Assembly (NCBI RefSeq): GCF_000020505.1
Contig: NC_011027.1
Coordinates: 158,501-222,500 of the forward strand
Origin: Chlorobaculum parvum NCIB 8327
GTDB lineage: Bacteria > Bacteroidota > Chlorobiia > Chlorobiales > Chlorobiaceae
Length of the DNA stretch: 64,000 nucleotides
Direction: 5' to 3'
Shown: positions 25,479 to 36,320 of the stretch, one piece after another
How the letters are laid out: each line of letters opens with the position of its first letter
How positions within the stretch are numbered: the stretch's first letter is position 1
Position numbers and translations under genes: made by a program
Notes under the pieces: generated by a model
Seen by the model: the letters and a program-made list of their open reading frames with translations, nothing else
Told to the model about the DNA's origin: nothing
Database searches by the model: none

Positions 25479-26204
25479 TCAGAAGTCGATATACTCGCCG
25501 TTCTGGAGGGTGTAGCGATGCAGTTTCAGGGGTTCGTTGTCGTCGAGGCGGATCGCCAAAGCTGTGGCGTAGCCGCAGATGCGATCGAAGACGGGGGTGA
25601 CGCAGGTGAGCGTCAGGCTTTCACCAAACTGGACGTTGAAGCGGGTCATGCGGTACTGGGCCGCCACGTCCGAGGCAAGCAGGCCATGCTCGAGCGACCA
25701 GCCGCTGGCCTTGATGAGCGCCTCCTTGATGCACCACAGCTTGATGAAGGCTTTATTCTTTTCCCATGCAGGCAGGTTGACAACCAGCGCGTACTCCTCG
25801 GCGGAGAAGTAGTTGCGGGCAAGCCGGTCGATCCCCTCGACCGTGCGGATGCGCTCGATATCGATGCCGGTTTCGGCATGGCCGGAGAAGGCATATGCTA
25901 TCTGGTCGCCGGAGTGAGAAAGGTTGAACCAGAGGCCGGAGTTTTCAGGAAAGGCAATGACGGGTTTGCCGACAGCCGTGGTCGCAAAGCGGATGCGAGT
26001 GGGATCGGTGTCGAGGGTTTCACCAATGATGCGCCTGAGCAGTCCTCGCCGCATGATGAAGCGTTTCCGGTCAGCTTCGAAACGAAACGTGTCGATCCGC
26101 ACTCGTTCATCGTCCGAAAGAAGGGCAGAGAGCTCCTCCTCGGGAATTCCGATGGCTTGAATGTCGGTATGGATGGCCGTGACACTCTCTTTGCTGATGA
26201 TCAT
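25479..26204 (-). CDS. Sfp-type 4'-phosphopantetheinyl transferase
   Basis: A 241-residue enzyme that moves phosphopantetheine from CoA to carrier proteins. The Sfp-type motifs are visible: GKPVIAFPENSGLWFNLSHSGD (P1/P2), GIDIERI with the Mg-binding Asp and Glu, and KLWCIKEALIKASG. At twice the AcpS length it belongs to the broad-range Sfp class. I chose ATG 26204; an open frame runs back to 26321 but is not family-like, and no clear Shine-Dalgarno helps. It is divergent from the ribosomal operon. Confidence 0.88.
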   Translation of the reverse strand: MIISKESVTAIHTDIQAIGIPEEELSALLSDDERVRIDTFRFEADRKRFIMRRGLLRRIIGETLDTDPTRIRFATTAVGKPVIAFPENSGLWFNLSHSGDQIAYAFSGHAETGIDIERIRTVEGIDRLARNYFSAEEYALVVNLPAWEKNKAFIKLWCIKEALIKASGWSLEHGLLASDVAAQYRMTRFNVQFGESLTLTCVTPVFDRICGYATALAIRLDDNEPLKLHRYTLQNGEYIDF

Positions 26205-26321
26205 CGTTTCTGGTCGGTCGAGGGTTGTGGTTCGATGATGATAATCATTTTCTTCGACATAGCCGTCAAGACCGGCAGTTTCGGGCGGTGTGCTTTGATC
26301 GCTATGATGCCAGGACACCAT

Positions 26322-26547
26322 ATTCTTTATACGATTAAGGCCGAAGATCGAGAGGGAACAAGCACAATTTGGTGGTTTCCTGCAAAGAGAGGCTGAAGAA
26401 TGGAGAAAAGAGGTCGATAAATCAAAAAAAACGGGGATTCATATTTTGTTTTTTATGGTAAATCTTTTACTTTGGTCGTCCTTATGGTTTTTCCTGATTG
26501 GATTTCACCGGGAATCTCAAACGAAATAGAAAAAGAGAGTTTACTGT
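26322..26547 (+). promoter_or_regulatory. Leader/promoter region of the str-S10-spc-alpha block
   Basis: A 226-bp AT-rich stretch between the divergent phosphopantetheinyl transferase and rpsL genes. It must hold the main promoter of the ribosomal block, but I cannot point to convincing -35/-10 boxes or a regulatory RNA fold. No open frame of note. Confidence 0.4.
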
Positions 26548-26937
26548 ATGCCGACGATTCAGCAGCTTATCAGGCACGGAAGAAGTATGAAGGCGTCTAA
26601 GACCGCCTCACCGGCTCTGGAAAAGTGCCCTCAGAAAAGAGGTGTTTGCACCCGTGTCTACACGACCACTCCTAAAAAGCCGAACTCCGCGCTTCGCAAG
26701 GTCGCTCGTGTTAGGCTGTCCAACAAGATCGAGGTGACTGCATATATCCCTGGTGAGGGTCATAATCTTCAGGAGCACTCCATTGTGCTGATTCGCGGCG
26801 GAAGGGTTAAGGATCTTCCTGGTGTTCGCTATCACATTGTTCGTGGCTCTCTCGATACGTCGGGTGTTGCTGATCGCAAGCAGAGTCGTTCCAAGTATGG
26901 TGCCAAGCAGCCGAAAGCTGGTGCCGCGAAGAAGTAA
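26548..26937 (+). CDS. rpsL: 30S ribosomal protein S12
   Basis: A 129-residue S12, first gene of the str operon. [41 protein letters not shown] and [10 protein letters not shown] are invariant; lysines of the decoding-centre loop ([11 protein letters not shown]) are wild type for streptomycin sensitivity. S12 sits at the decoding centre. GAGAG precedes the ATG. Confidence 0.98.
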   Translation: MPTIQQLIRHGRSMKASKTASPALEKCPQKRGVCTRVYTTTPKKPNSALRKVARVRLSNKIEVTAYIPGEGHNLQEHSIVLIRGGRVKDLPGVRYHIVRGSLDTSGVADRKQSRSKYGAKQPKAGAAKK

Positions 26938-26965
26938 TCAAACTGAATTATAACTCGGGTTTATA

Positions 26966-27436
26966 ATGGGAAAGAAGGGTGCCGGATACGGATTGCGAGG
27001 CGGTGATTTTCGTTACAATGACGAGACGGTCGCTCGCCTGATCAATGCTGTTATGCTTGATGGTAAGAAAGAGGTTGCAACCAAAGTTGTGTATGACGCT
27101 TTTGATATTATTGCATCGAAGAGCGAAGATGGCGATGCTCTTGAGGTGTTCCGCAAGGCGATGAGCAATGTCGCTCCGCTGGTCGAGGTTCGCAGCAAGC
27201 GTGTCGGTGGTGCCACCTATCAGATTCCGATGGAGGTTCAGCCGGCAAGAAGAACTGCGCTGGCATTCCGCTGGATCAAGCAGTTTGCTACACGGCGCGG
27301 TGGTCGCTCGATGGCCGAGAAGCTTGCGGCCGAGTTGCTGGATGCTTCCAACGAGCAGGGGGCTTCCGTGAAGAAGCGCGACGAAGTGCATCGTATGGCA
27401 GATGCGAACAAGGCATTTGCTCACTTCAGGTTCTGA
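26966..27436 (+). CDS. rpsG: 30S ribosomal protein S7
   Basis: A 156-residue S7, primary binder of the 16S rRNA 3' domain at the E site. GKKGAGYGLRGGDFRYNDETVARLINAVM differs a little from the usual N-terminus, while GGATYQIPMEVQPARRTALAFRWI and DEVHRMADANKAFAHFRF are typical. It follows rpsL by 28 nt in the str operon. Confidence 0.98.
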   Translation: MGKKGAGYGLRGGDFRYNDETVARLINAVMLDGKKEVATKVVYDAFDIIASKSEDGDALEVFRKAMSNVAPLVEVRSKRVGGATYQIPMEVQPARRTALAFRWIKQFATRRGGRSMAEKLAAELLDASNEQGASVKKRDEVHRMADANKAFAHFRF

Positions 27437-27479
27437 TTCTGAAAGAGAAGAACGAATTATATAAATATTGATCTAAGTT

Positions 27480-29594
27480 ATGGCACGGCAAGTTGCGTTA
27501 GATAAAGTCAGGAACATTGGCATCATGGCCCATATTGATGCTGGCAAGACCACGACGACCGAGAGGATTCTCTATTACACGGGTCGCTTGCACAAGATGG
27601 GTGAGGTTCATGAGGGCGGCGCTACCATGGACTGGATGGAGCAGGAGAAGGAGCGTGGTATTACGATTACCTCCGCTGCTACCACCTGTTTCTGGACTCC
27701 AAAGTTTGGCAACTATTCCGGCGTCAATCACAGGATCAATATTATTGATACGCCTGGTCACGTTGACTTTACGGTTGAGGTTGAGCGTTCGCTCCGCGTG
27801 CTCGACGGTGCTGTTGCGCTGTTCTGTGCTGTCGGTGGTGTTGAGCCTCAGTCCGAGACGGTCTGGCGTCAGGCTAACAAGTACGGCGTTCCGAGGATCG
27901 CCTATGTAAACAAGATGGATCGTACCGGCGCTGATTTCTTCAACGCCGTCAAAGCGATTCGTGAGCGCCTCGGGGCCAACCCGGTTCCGATTCAGATTCC
28001 GATCGGTGAGGGCGAGATGTTCGCCGGCTTCGTCGATCTGATCCGCATGAAGGGGATTATCTACGATAAAGAAGATGGCAGCACCTACGAAGAGGTTGCT
28101 ATTCCGCACGATCTCGAAAACGAGGCTCGTACCTGGAGGATCAACATGCTTGAGGCTGTCTCCGAGCTTGACGAGACTCTTCTTGAAAAATACCTGAACG
28201 GCGATGACATTACCGAAGAAGAGATTCGTTCGGTGCTTCGTCAGGCTACCCTCAATGTTTCCATTATTCCGGTGCTCTGCGGCTCGTCCTTCAAGAACAA
28301 GGGCGTGCAGTTTATGCTGGATGCCGTGATCGATTACCTGGCTTCGCCGGTCGATGACGGTGTGGTTGAGGGGCACGACCCCAGAACTGAAGAGGAGATT
28401 GTTCGGCAGCCGAAAGATGAAGAGCCCTTTGCGGCGCTTGCGTTCAAGATCGCAACCGATCCGTTCGTCGGCAAGCTGACCTTCTTCCGCGTCTATTCCG
28501 GTGTGCTCAATGCAGGTAGCTATGTACTGAACTCGGTGACTGGCAAGAAAGAGCGTGTCGGTCGCGTGCTGCAGATGCACTCCAACAAGCGTGAAGAGCG
28601 CGACGCTGTGTACGCTGGTGATATTGCCGCCGCTGTCGGCCTCAAAGAGGTCCGTACCGGTGATACGCTTTGCGACGAGAACAAGCCGATCGTGCTTGAG
28701 AAGATGGTGTTCCCGGAGCCTGTTATCGAGATCGCTGTCGAGCCGAAAACCAAGGCAGACAACGATAAACTCGGTATGTCGCTTGCCAAGCTTGCTGAGG
28801 AAGATCCGACCTTCAGGGTGAAAACCGATGAAGAGACCGGTCAGACGCTGATCGCCGGTATGGGTGAGCTTCATCTGGAAGTTCTGGTCGATCGTCTGAA
28901 GCGCGAATTCAAGGTTGAGGCCAACGTCGGTCAGCCGCAGGTTGCCTACCGCGAAACTATCCGCGGAACGGTCGAGCACGAAGGTAAATTCGTTCGTCAG
29001 TCCGGTGGTAAAGGTCAGTTCGGTCTGGTCGTGCTCAGGCTCGAGCCTCTCGAAGAGGGCAAGGGCTACGAGTTTGTCGACGAGATCAAAGGTGGCGCAA
29101 TTCCTAAAGAGTATATCCCGTCGGTGAATGCCGGTATCCAGCAGGCCATGAAAGATGGTGTGGTTGCCGGTTTCCCGATGCAGGATGTCAAGGTTGCGCT
29201 GATCGATGGTAAGTATCACGAGGTCGACTCTTCGGAAATGGCATTCAAGATCGCTGGTTCGATTGGTTTCAAGGGCGCTGCCAAAAAGGCGAACCCGGTA
29301 CTGCTCGAGCCGATCATGAAGGTAGAGGTCATCACTCCTGAAGAGTATCTCGGCGATGTGATGGGTGACCTGTCCGGCCGCCGCGGTCACATCGAAGGTA
29401 TGGGCGAGCGCGCAGGTGCGCAGTTCGTCAAGGCCAAGGTGCCGCTTTCCGAAATGTTCGGCTATTCGACGACGCTTCGTTCCATGACGCAGGGCCGTGC
29501 GAACTACTCAATGGAGTTCGAGACCTATCGCGAGGTGCCGCGCAATATTGCTGAGACCTTGCAGGAGAAAAGGGTCGGAAAGGATTCCGAATAA
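27480..29594 (+). CDS. fusA: Elongation factor G
   Basis: A 704-residue EF-G that drives translocation. The G domain carries [15 protein letters not shown] (G1), ERGITITSA (G2), DTPGHVDF (G3) and [10 protein letters not shown] (G4); domains II-V follow to full length, ending [12 protein letters not shown] single str-operon copy lies here between rpsG and tuf with normal spacing. Confidence 0.98.
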   Translation: MARQVALDKVRNIGIMAHIDAGKTTTTERILYYTGRLHKMGEVHEGGATMDWMEQEKERGITITSAATTCFWTPKFGNYSGVNHRINIIDTPGHVDFTVEVERSLRVLDGAVALFCAVGGVEPQSETVWRQANKYGVPRIAYVNKMDRTGADFFNAVKAIRERLGANPVPIQIPIGEGEMFAGFVDLIRMKGIIYDKEDGSTYEEVAIPHDLENEARTWRINMLEAVSELDETLLEKYLNGDDITEEEIRSVLRQATLNVSIIPVLCGSSFKNKGVQFMLDAVIDYLASPVDDGVVEGHDPRTEEEIVRQPKDEEPFAALAFKIATDPFVGKLTFFRVYSGVLNAGSYVLNSVTGKKERVGRVLQMHSNKREERDAVYAGDIAAAVGLKEVRTGDTLCDENKPIVLEKMVFPEPVIEIAVEPKTKADNDKLGMSLAKLAEEDPTFRVKTDEETGQTLIAGMGELHLEVLVDRLKREFKVEANVGQPQVAYRETIRGTVEHEGKFVRQSGGKGQFGLVVLRLEPLEEGKGYEFVDEIKGGAIPKEYIPSVNAGIQQAMKDGVVAGFPMQDVKVALIDGKYHEVDSSEMAFKIAGSIGFKGAAKKANPVLLEPIMKVEVITPEEYLGDVMGDLSGRRGHIEGMGERAGAQFVKAKVPLSEMFGYSTTLRSMTQGRANYSMEFETYREVPRNIAETLQEKRVGKDSE

Positions 29595-29645
29595 CAGTTT
29601 TTTTCACCGCATCACTAAACAAGATAACCGACAGGGAGAACAGCT

Positions 29646-30827
29646 ATGGCTAAAGAGTCATACAAGAGGGATAAACCTCACGTAAATATTGGTACTATCG
29701 GTCACGTTGACCACGGCAAAACCACCCTTACCGCAGCAATCACCTCGGTGCTTGCTAAATCTGGTAAAGCAGCAGCTCGTGAGTTTGGTGACATCGATAA
29801 GGCTCCGGAAGAGAGGGAGCGCGGTATTACCATCTCGACCGCACACGTCGAGTACCAGACCGACAAGCGTCACTATGCACACATCGACTGCCCCGGTCAC
29901 GCTGACTACATTAAAAACATGATCACCGGTGCTGCCCAGATGGACGGCGCTATCCTCGTCGTTGCCGGTACCGACGGCCCGATGCCTCAGACTCGTGAGC
30001 ACATCCTGCTCGCCCGCCAGGTGAACGTTCCTGCGCTGGTCGTCTTCCTGAACAAGGTTGACATCGCCGACCCGGAACTTCTCGAGCTGGTCGAAATGGA
30101 ACTCCGTGAGCTTCTCACCGAGTACGGTTTCCCGGGCGACGATATTCCGATCATCAAGGGTTCCGCTCTGAACGCCCTGAACGGCGATCCGGAAGGCGAG
30201 AAAGCCATCATGGAGCTCATGGACGCTGTTGACGACTACATTCCTGAGCCGGTTCGTGACGTTGACAAGCCGTTCCTGATGCCGGTCGAAGACGTGTTCT
30301 CGATCTCTGGTCGTGGTACTGTCGGTACCGGTCGTATCGAGAGGGGCATCATCAAGGTTGGTAACGAAGTCGAAATCGTCGGTATCAAGCCGACCACCAA
30401 ATCGGTTGTTACCGGTATCGAAATGTTCCAGAAGACCCTCGACGAAGGTCAGGCAGGTGACAACGCCGGCTTGCTCCTCCGCGGTGTGGACAAAGAGGCG
30501 CTCGAGCGTGGTATGGTTATCGCCAAGCCTGGTTCGATCACCCCGCACACCAAGTTCAAGGCTGAGGTGTACATCCTGAAGAAGGAAGAGGGCGGTCGTC
30601 ATACTCCGTTCTTCAACGGCTATCGTCCGCAGTTCTATTTCAGAACCACTGACGTGACCGGTTCGGTAACTCTCCCTGAGGGTGTCGAGATGGTCATGCC
30701 TGGTGACAACCTCTCCGTCGATGTCGAGCTGATCGCTCCTATCGCTATGGAAGAGAGCCTCAGGTTCGCTATCCGCGAGGGCGGCCGTACGGTTGGTGCC
30801 GGTTCGGTAACCAAGATCGTCGAGTAA
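29646..30827 (+). CDS. tuf: Elongation factor Tu
   Basis: A 393-residue EF-Tu that delivers aminoacyl-t[39 protein letters not shown] and [11 protein letters not shown] are the G motifs; domains 2 and 3 are complete ([24 protein letters not shown]). A strong GGGAG-type site at 29634 precedes the ATG. An intrinsic terminator follows before rpsJ. Confidence 0.98.
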   Translation: MAKESYKRDKPHVNIGTIGHVDHGKTTLTAAITSVLAKSGKAAAREFGDIDKAPEERERGITISTAHVEYQTDKRHYAHIDCPGHADYIKNMITGAAQMDGAILVVAGTDGPMPQTREHILLARQVNVPALVVFLNKVDIADPELLELVEMELRELLTEYGFPGDDIPIIKGSALNALNGDPEGEKAIMELMDAVDDYIPEPVRDVDKPFLMPVEDVFSISGRGTVGTGRIERGIIKVGNEVEIVGIKPTTKSVVTGIEMFQKTLDEGQAGDNAGLLLRGVDKEALERGMVIAKPGSITPHTKFKAEVYILKKEEGGRHTPFFNGYRPQFYFRTTDVTGSVTLPEGVEMVMPGDNLSVDVELIAPIAMEESLRFAIREGGRTVGAGSVTKIVE

Positions 30828-30845
30828 TCGACAGATTGTTATCCC

Positions 30846-30875
30846 GGGGCGAGGCAGCGCTCTCGCCCCTTTTTT
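30846..30875 (+). terminator. Intrinsic terminator between tuf and rpsJ
   Basis: GGGGCGAG at 30846-30853 pairs with CTCGCCCC at 30862-30869 and is followed by six T residues. It should separate the str part from the S10 part, fully or as an attenuator. rpsJ begins only 30 nt later, so any separate promoter for rpsJ would have to lie within or before it. Confidence 0.85.
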
Positions 30876-30904
30876 ATTGAAACCATCGAAACAGGGATAG
30901 ACCA

Positions 30905-31216
30905 GTGGCTGTTCAGCAAAAGATCAGGATTAAGCTCAAGTCGTACGACCATAGCCTCGTTGATAAGTGGGCTTTGAAGATTATCGATGTGGTCAAGCAG
31001 ACGGATGCCATCATTTTTGGCCCCATTCCGCTTCCCACGAAAACTCATGTATATACGGTCAACCGTTCCCCTCATGTGGACAAAAAATCCCGTGAGCAGT
31101 TTGCATTCTCATCGCACAAGAGGTTGATCGAGATCATCAACCCGACGGCCAGAACGATTGATATGCTCATGAAGCTCGAGCTTCCCAGTGGCGTTGATGT
31201 GGAAATCAAGTCTTAA
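30905..31216 (+). CDS. rpsJ: 30S ribosomal protein S10
   Basis: A 103-residue S10 (NusE), also a transcription antitermination factor. [17 protein letters not shown] and the loop [28 protein letters not shown] are characteristic. The start is GTG 30905, after a clear GGGA. First gene of the S10 segment, following the tuf terminator. Confidence 0.98.
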   Translation: MAVQQKIRIKLKSYDHSLVDKWALKIIDVVKQTDAIIFGPIPLPTKTHVYTVNRSPHVDKKSREQFAFSSHKRLIEIINPTARTIDMLMKLELPSGVDVEIKS

Positions 31217-31250
31217 AGTGTTTTAAAGTAAATAGAAAAGCTAATCGGAT

Positions 31251-31880
31251 ATGGGTGCGATTCTCGGGAAAAAAATCGGCATGACCCGTTTATATAACAA
31301 TAAACGCGAAGCTGTTCCCTGCACGGTGATTCAGGCCGGGCCGTGTTTTGTGGCTCAGGTCAAGAGCACCGAAAAAGATGGCTACGATGCCTATCAGCTC
31401 GGCTTCGGCGAGCGTGATGAAAAAAAGGTCACCAAGCCTCTTGCAGGCCACTATAAAAAGGCCGGTAAGACCCCCGGTTACCTGCTTTCAGAAGTCAGCA
31501 AAAGCCTGATCGCTGGTGAACTCGAGGCTGGCGCTACGGTTGCCGTCGATGTCTTCACGGAAGGTGAGATTGTCGATGTGCTGGGTGTCACCAAGGGTAA
31601 AGGATTTGCCGGTGTGGTCAAGCGCCACAACTTCGGTGGCGGTTCCAGAACGCACGGTCAGTCCGACAGGCTCAGGGCTCCGGGTTCGGTCGGCGGTTCT
31701 TCCGATCCGTCCAGAACCTTCAAGGGCACCAGAATGGCCGGAAGAATGGGTGGAGAAAATAAAACGGTCAGGAATCTCGAGATCGTCAAGGTTATGCCCG
31801 AATCGAATCTCATCGTCGTGAAAGGTGCTGTACCGGGACCGAAGAACTCCTATGTAAAGATTGTTTCAACAACCAAGTAA
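31251..31880 (+). CDS. rplC: 50S ribosomal protein L3
   Basis: A 209-residue L3. [14 protein letters not shown] opens it, and the tip loop that reaches the peptidyl-transferase centre is [26 protein letters not shown]. Initiates 50S assembly on 23S rRNA. 34 nt after rpsJ, 19 nt before rplD. Confidence 0.98.
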   Translation: MGAILGKKIGMTRLYNNKREAVPCTVIQAGPCFVAQVKSTEKDGYDAYQLGFGERDEKKVTKPLAGHYKKAGKTPGYLLSEVSKSLIAGELEAGATVAVDVFTEGEIVDVLGVTKGKGFAGVVKRHNFGGGSRTHGQSDRLRAPGSVGGSSDPSRTFKGTRMAGRMGGENKTVRNLEIVKVMPESNLIVVKGAVPGPKNSYVKIVSTTK

Positions 31881-31899
31881 ACGGTGAGTGCAGAGAACA

Positions 31900-32526
31900 A
31901 TGGAATTAAAAGTACTCAATATACAAGGCGCAGAAACCGGTGAAGTGGTTACGCTGAACGATGATATTTTCGCCGTTGAGGTTTCCGAACACGCTATGTA
32001 CCTCGATGTGAAGGCGATTCTCGCCAACCGCAGACAGGGTACCCACAAGACCAAGACCCGCGCTGAAGTTCGCGGTGGCGGCAAAAAGCCGTATCGCCAG
32101 AAGGGCACCGGTAATGCACGCCAGGGCTCGTCCCGCTCGCCGATCATGGTTGGTGGCGGCACCATCTTTGGCCCTCAGCCCCGCTCCTACGAGCAGAAGG
32201 TCAACCGTAAAGTCAAGCAGCTCGCTCGTCGTTCTGCTCTGAGCTCGAAAGCCGCAGCAGGTCAGATTGTCGTGGTTGAAGATTTCAGCCTTGAGTCGAT
32301 CAAGACCCGTCCGGTGGCCGACATGCTCAAAAACCTCGGTCTTGCCGAGAAGAAAACCCTGCTTATGATGCCGCACTACGATAATGTGGTCAGCACCTCC
32401 GGCAGGAACATCGAAAAGCTGAACATCCAGGTCGCCGATCAGGCTTCGACCTACGATATTCTCAACAGCCAGGCCGTGCTTTTCCAGAAGGCCGCCCTGC
32501 AGAAAATAGAAGAAACATTAGGGTAA
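31900..32526 (+). CDS. rplD: 50S ribosomal protein L4
   Basis: A 208-residue L4. The extended loop lining the exit tunnel is [31 protein letters not shown] start at ATG 31900 ([10 protein letters not shown]), which has AGAG upstream; an in-frame start at 31888 adds four unlikely residues. L4 regulates the S10 operon in E. coli; whether it does so here is unknown. Confidence 0.97.
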
Positions 32527-32560
32527 TCCACCGTTTGCCAGTAAAAAGGAGAAGATTGCA

Positions 32561-32878
32561 ATGAAAAACCCGTTGTTGCGGCCGTGGCTGACCGAAAAGA
32601 GCACCGGACTCACTGAGCAGAAAGGCCAGTATGTGTTCCAGGTCAAAAAGGACGCCGACAAGAGCGATATCAAGAAGGCTGTCGAGGAAAAGTTCAATGT
32701 TGATGTCGTTTCCATCCGTACGATCAATTGCCTCGGCAAAACCAAGCGGCAGTATACCAGGAAAGGACTTATCGCCGGCAAAAAGAGCGACTGGAAGAAA
32801 GCGATTGTGACGCTTGGCGAAGGCCAGGCCATTGACTACTATGCCCAGCCAGCCGACAAGAGCGATAAACAGGATTAA
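32561..32878 (+). CDS. rplW: 50S ribosomal protein L23
   Basis: A 105-residue L23 that forms part of the tunnel exit and docks trigger factor and [18 protein letters not shown] and [38 protein letters not shown] are typical. AAGGAG precedes ATG 32561. Confidence 0.97.
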
Positions 32879-32902
32879 CAACCGGATAGATAAAACAGTA
32901 CG

Positions 32903-33742
32903 ATGGCAGTCAGGAAATTAGCTCCGAACACTCCGGGCACAAGGTTCGCTTCATACGCAAGTTTCGAGGAGATCACCAAGAGTGAGCCCGAAAAAAGTCT
33001 TCTCGTACCGCTCAAGAAAAGCGGTGGCCGTAACACCAACGGGCGCATAACCTCCCGCCACATGGGCGGTGGTCATAAGCGGTTCTACCGACTCATCGAT
33101 TTCAAGCGTAACAAGGATAACGTTCCTGCCAAAGTCGCTGCTATCGAGTATGATCCGAACCGTTCTGCAAGAATTGCACTTCTTCATTATGTTGATGGAG
33201 AAAAACGTTATATTCTCGCCCCTAAAGGTTTGAAGGTCGGTGATCGCATCGAGAGTGGCGAAAAGGTGGACATCAGGGTTGGTAATACCATGCCGCTGAA
33301 GAACATCCCGCTCGGCACCGATGTGCACAACATCGAAATGAAGGCCGGCAAGGGTGGACAGATGGCAAGGTCAGCCGGCTCCTATGCTGTGCTTGCTGCT
33401 CGTGAAGGCGTTCATGCAACGCTCAAGCTGCCATCCGGCGAAATCAGGAAGGTCCGTGTTGAGTGCCGTGCAACCATCGGCGTTATCGGCAACTCCGAGC
33501 ACGAGAACATCAGCCTGGGTAAAGCAGGTCGCAGCCGCTGGTTAGGCATTCGTCCGCAGACTCGCGGTATGGCCATGAACCCGGTCGATCACCCGATGGG
33601 CGGTGGTGAAGGTAAATCCAAATCTGGCGGTGGCCGCAAGCATCCGAAATCCCCATGGGGTCAGCTTGCAAAGGGTCAGAAGACCAGAAATAAAAAGAAA
33701 GCCTCGACGAAGCTGATCGTTCGCGGCCGGAAAGCCAAGTAA
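32903..33742 (+). CDS. rplB: 50S ribosomal protein L2
   Basis: A 279-residue L2 needed for subunit joining and peptidyl transfer. The C-terminal loop [39 protein letters not shown] contains the conserved histidine (DHPMGG). [18 protein letters not shown] is also typical. 24 nt after rplW. Confidence 0.98.
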
Positions 33743-33775
33743 CATTGCGGTAACTAACAACAAGCAGAGAGAATT

Positions 33776-34072
33776 ATGCCAAGATCACTGAAGAAGGGTC
33801 CTTTCATCGAATTCAAGCTGGAAAAGCGGATCCTTGATATGAACAGCAAAGGTGAAAGAAAGGTTGTGAAGACCTGGTCTAGAAGTTCGATGATCTCTCC
33901 TGATTTTGTCGGTCACACCGTAGCGGTTCATAACGGCAAAACTCATGTGCCAGTGTACGTTACCGAAAACATGGTCGGCCACAAGCTTGGCGAATTCGCT
34001 CCGACCCGGTTGTACCGTGGCCATGCGGGCGGCAAGGCAGAGAAGGGCGGTTCGGCACCCAGGAAAAAATAA
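33776..34072 (+). CDS. rpsS: 30S ribosomal protein S19
   Basis: A 98-residue S19 of the 30S head. [26 protein letters not shown]-type [26 protein letters not shown] and [10 protein letters not shown] are characteristic. 33 nt after rplB; the C-terminal tail is slightly longer than in E. coli. Confidence 0.98.
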   Translation: MPRSLKKGPFIEFKLEKRILDMNSKGERKVVKTWSRSSMISPDFVGHTVAVHNGKTHVPVYVTENMVGHKLGEFAPTRLYRGHAGGKAEKGGSAPRKK

Positions 34073-34103
34073 ACTGAATCAAGCGGAAAGGTAAAGAGAT
34101 ATC

Positions 34104-34464
34104 ATGCAAGCTAAAGCAATTTTACGGCATACCCCGACGTCGCCCCGCAAAATGCGGCTCGTAGCCGGCCTTGTTCGTGGCAAGCAGGTCGATCAGGCGA
34201 AAGCCATCCTGCTCAACTCCACCAAGAGTGCCTCCCGTAACGTGATGGTTACGCTCAAATCGGCTGTGGCCAACTACTCGCAGCTTAACCCCGATGAAAG
34301 GGTCAGCGACAATGAGCTGTTCGTTAAAGCGGTTTTCGTCGATGAAGGACCTTCGCTCAAAAGGACTTCTGCCCGCACCGATGGGTCGTGCATACAGGAT
34401 TCGCAAGCGTTCGAACCACCTGACGATCATCGTTGACAAGGTCAAGACACCGGTAACCAAATAA
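34104..34464 (+). pseudogene. rplV: 50S ribosomal protein L22, with an apparent +1 frameshift
   Basis: The first 87 residues read as normal L22 ([20 protein letters not shown] to VDEGPSLKR). At about 34365 the frame then runs into nonsense and stops at 34436. One base further, the proper L22 ending is present: [24 protein letters not shown], closing with TAA at 34462-34464. Dropping one base (the A or C of AGGACTT) restores a 119-residue protein that ends 14 nt before rpsC. L22 is essential, lines the exit tunnel and binds macrolides, so a sequencing or assembly error is more likely than a real loss; a programmed frameshift is not excluded. Confidence 0.93.
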
Positions 34465-34478
34465 ACAAGGAGATAGCA

Positions 34479-35243
34479 TTGGGTCAGAAAGTAAATCCAA
34501 CCGGATTCAGACTGGGAATCATCAAGGACTGGACCTCCCGCTGGTATGACGACGGACCGGTTATCGCCGAAAAGATCAAGCAGGATCAGGTTATCCGTAA
34601 CTACATTTCGGCCAGACTCAAAAAAGAGAAGGCCGGTGTTTCCAAGGTTGTCATCGAGCGTACGACCAAGCATATCAAGATCAACATCTACGCTGCCCGT
34701 CCAGGCGCCGTGGTCGGTCGCAAGGGTGAGGAGATCAACAACCTTTCCCAGGAGCTGACCCGCATCACCGGCAGAGAGGTAAAGATCGACGTGATCGAGG
34801 TGATCAAGCCCGAAATTGAGGCGCAGCTCATCGGTGAGAATATCGCCTACCAGCTGGAAAATCGCGTCTCTTTCCGTCGCGCTATGAAACAGGCGATCCA
34901 GCAGGCCATGAGGGCAGGTGCCGAAGGTATCAGGATTCGCTGTGCAGGCCGTCTTGGCGGTGTTGAAATCGCCAGATCCGAGCAGTATAAAGAGGGCAAG
35001 ATTCCGCTTCATACCCTCCGCGCCAACGTTGACTACGCAAGTGTAACCGCTCACACCATCGCTGGTGCCATCGGTATCAAAGTTTGGGTGTATAAAGGTG
35101 AAGTGCTCGTCCAGAGGCTCGATGCCATCGAAGAGGAAGAGATGAAGAAAATGCAGGAGCGTCGTAACGATTCACGTGGCAGAGGCCGTGGCGATGGCCG
35201 CGGTGCGAAACGCCGCCGCCGTCCTGCTGCGAAAAAAGCCTGA
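34479..35243 (+). CDS. rpsC: 30S ribosomal protein S3
   Basis: A 254-residue S3 that starts with TTG 34479, with AAGGAG just upstream. [22 protein letters not shown], the KH-domain [10 protein letters not shown] and [30 protein letters not shown] are present. The tail is rich in Arg and Gly ([20 protein letters not shown]), longer than in E. coli. S3 is part of the mRNA entry helicase. Confidence 0.98.
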   Translation: MGQKVNPTGFRLGIIKDWTSRWYDDGPVIAEKIKQDQVIRNYISARLKKEKAGVSKVVIERTTKHIKINIYAARPGAVVGRKGEEINNLSQELTRITGREVKIDVIEVIKPEIEAQLIGENIAYQLENRVSFRRAMKQAIQQAMRAGAEGIRIRCAGRLGGVEIARSEQYKEGKIPLHTLRANVDYASVTAHTIAGAIGIKVWVYKGEVLVQRLDAIEEEEMKKMQERRNDSRGRGRGDGRGAKRRRRPAAKKA

Positions 35244-35289
35244 CGAGACTATAATACCATATAATTCGAAATAGAATGGAGTTGCCGGT

Positions 35290-35709
35290 ATGTTAATGCC
35301 AAAGAGGGTTCAATACAGAAAGACACAGCGTGGCCGCATGAAGGGGAACGCCCAGCGCGGGACTGCCGTTACGTTTGGCTCCTTCGGCCTGAAAGCTCTG
35401 GAGCCGGCATGGATCACCAGCCGTCAGATCGAGGCTGCCCGTGTCGCCATGAACCGATATATGAAGAGAGACGGTAAGATCTGGATCAGGATTTTCCCTG
35501 ACAAGCCGGTCACCAAGAAGCCTGCAGAAACCCGAATGGGTTCCGGTAAAGGTAATCCGGAGTTCTGGGTTGCCGTCGTCAAGCCAGGCCGCATCATGTT
35601 CGAAGCTGCCGGTGTGCCGCGTGAGATCGCTCAGGAAGCGTTCAGGCTCGCCGCCAAGAAGCTGCCGATCAAGACCAGGTTTATCGTCAGGCCCGATTAC
35701 GAAGGATAA
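35290..35709 (+). CDS. rplP: 50S ribosomal protein L16
   Basis: A 139-residue L16 that positions A-site t[67 protein letters not shown] are diagnostic. ATG 35290 gives MLMPKR; ATG 35296 (MPKR) is the alternative and matches the usual family start. Confidence 0.97.
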
Positions 35710-35739
35710 CGTGCAATTTAACCGCCAAGAGTGCGAATT

Positions 35740-35946
35740 ATGAAAAACTATGAAATAGCGGCTATGAGCAGGAAAGAGCTTCTCGAGAAGATCGACGAGC
35801 TTGAAAACAGACTGGCCGATATCAACTTTCACAAGGCTATTGAACCGCCGCAGAATCCGATGGTTTTCCGCAATTCGAAGCGTGACATCGCACGAATGAA
35901 GACCAGGCTCAGGCAGATGGAGCTGCAGGAAAGCAGCAACGCCTGA
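35740..35946 (+). CDS. rpmC: 50S ribosomal protein L29
   Basis: A 68-residue two-helix L29 at the tunnel exit: MSRKELLEKIDELENRLADINFHKAIEPPQNPMVFRNSKRDIARMKTRL. I start at ATG 35740 (MKNYEI); the frame could begin at GTG 35731. 30 nt after rplP. Confidence 0.95.
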   Translation: MKNYEIAAMSRKELLEKIDELENRLADINFHKAIEPPQNPMVFRNSKRDIARMKTRLRQMELQESSNA

Positions 35947-36000
35947 CAACAGCGTCCGGCAGAGTTATCAATAACCGGTTTCAACAGGAAATAAAACAAA

Positions 36001-36285
36001 ATGGACAACGCAGCAATGTCAAGTGGAGCTGAAACGAGAGGCCGTAAAAAGAGCTGGTTGGGCAAAGTTGTAAGCAGCAGTATGGATAAGGGAATCGTCG
36101 TTGCGGTCGAACGCAGGGTTCAGCATCCGGTGTACAAGAAGTACTTCAAGAAGACGACTCGCCTGATGGCCCATGACGAAAAGAACGAAGCTGGTGTGGG
36201 CGATGTGGTTCGCGTGATGGAGTGCAGGCCGCTCAGCAAAAACAAGAGTTGCAGGCTCGTCGAAATCGTCGAAAAAGCCAAGTAA
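36001..36285 (+). CDS. rpsQ: 30S ribosomal protein S17
   Basis: A 94-residue S17. [69 protein letters not shown] is typical. The start could be ATG 36001 or ATG 36016 (MSSGAE). S17 is an early 16S-binding protein. Confidence 0.96.
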   Translation: MDNAAMSSGAETRGRKKSWLGKVVSSSMDKGIVVAVERRVQHPVYKKYFKKTTRLMAHDEKNEAGVGDVVRVMECRPLSKNKSCRLVEIVEKAK

Positions 36286-36320
36286 CCGATTTATTATCAA
36301 TTAACAGGGGTTAATGCAGG

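Noticed and set aside
25446..26396. 316-codon plus-strand frame opposite the phosphopantetheinyl transferase
   Set aside because: Antisense frame; the minus-strand gene has all Sfp motifs.
27498..29390. 630-codon minus-strand frame opposite fusA
   Set aside because: Antisense to a certain EF-G; no start signal or family match.
34104..34436. Taking the 110-residue frame as a true rplV product
   Set aside because: Its last 23 residues match nothing in L22, while the correct ending is present one base away.
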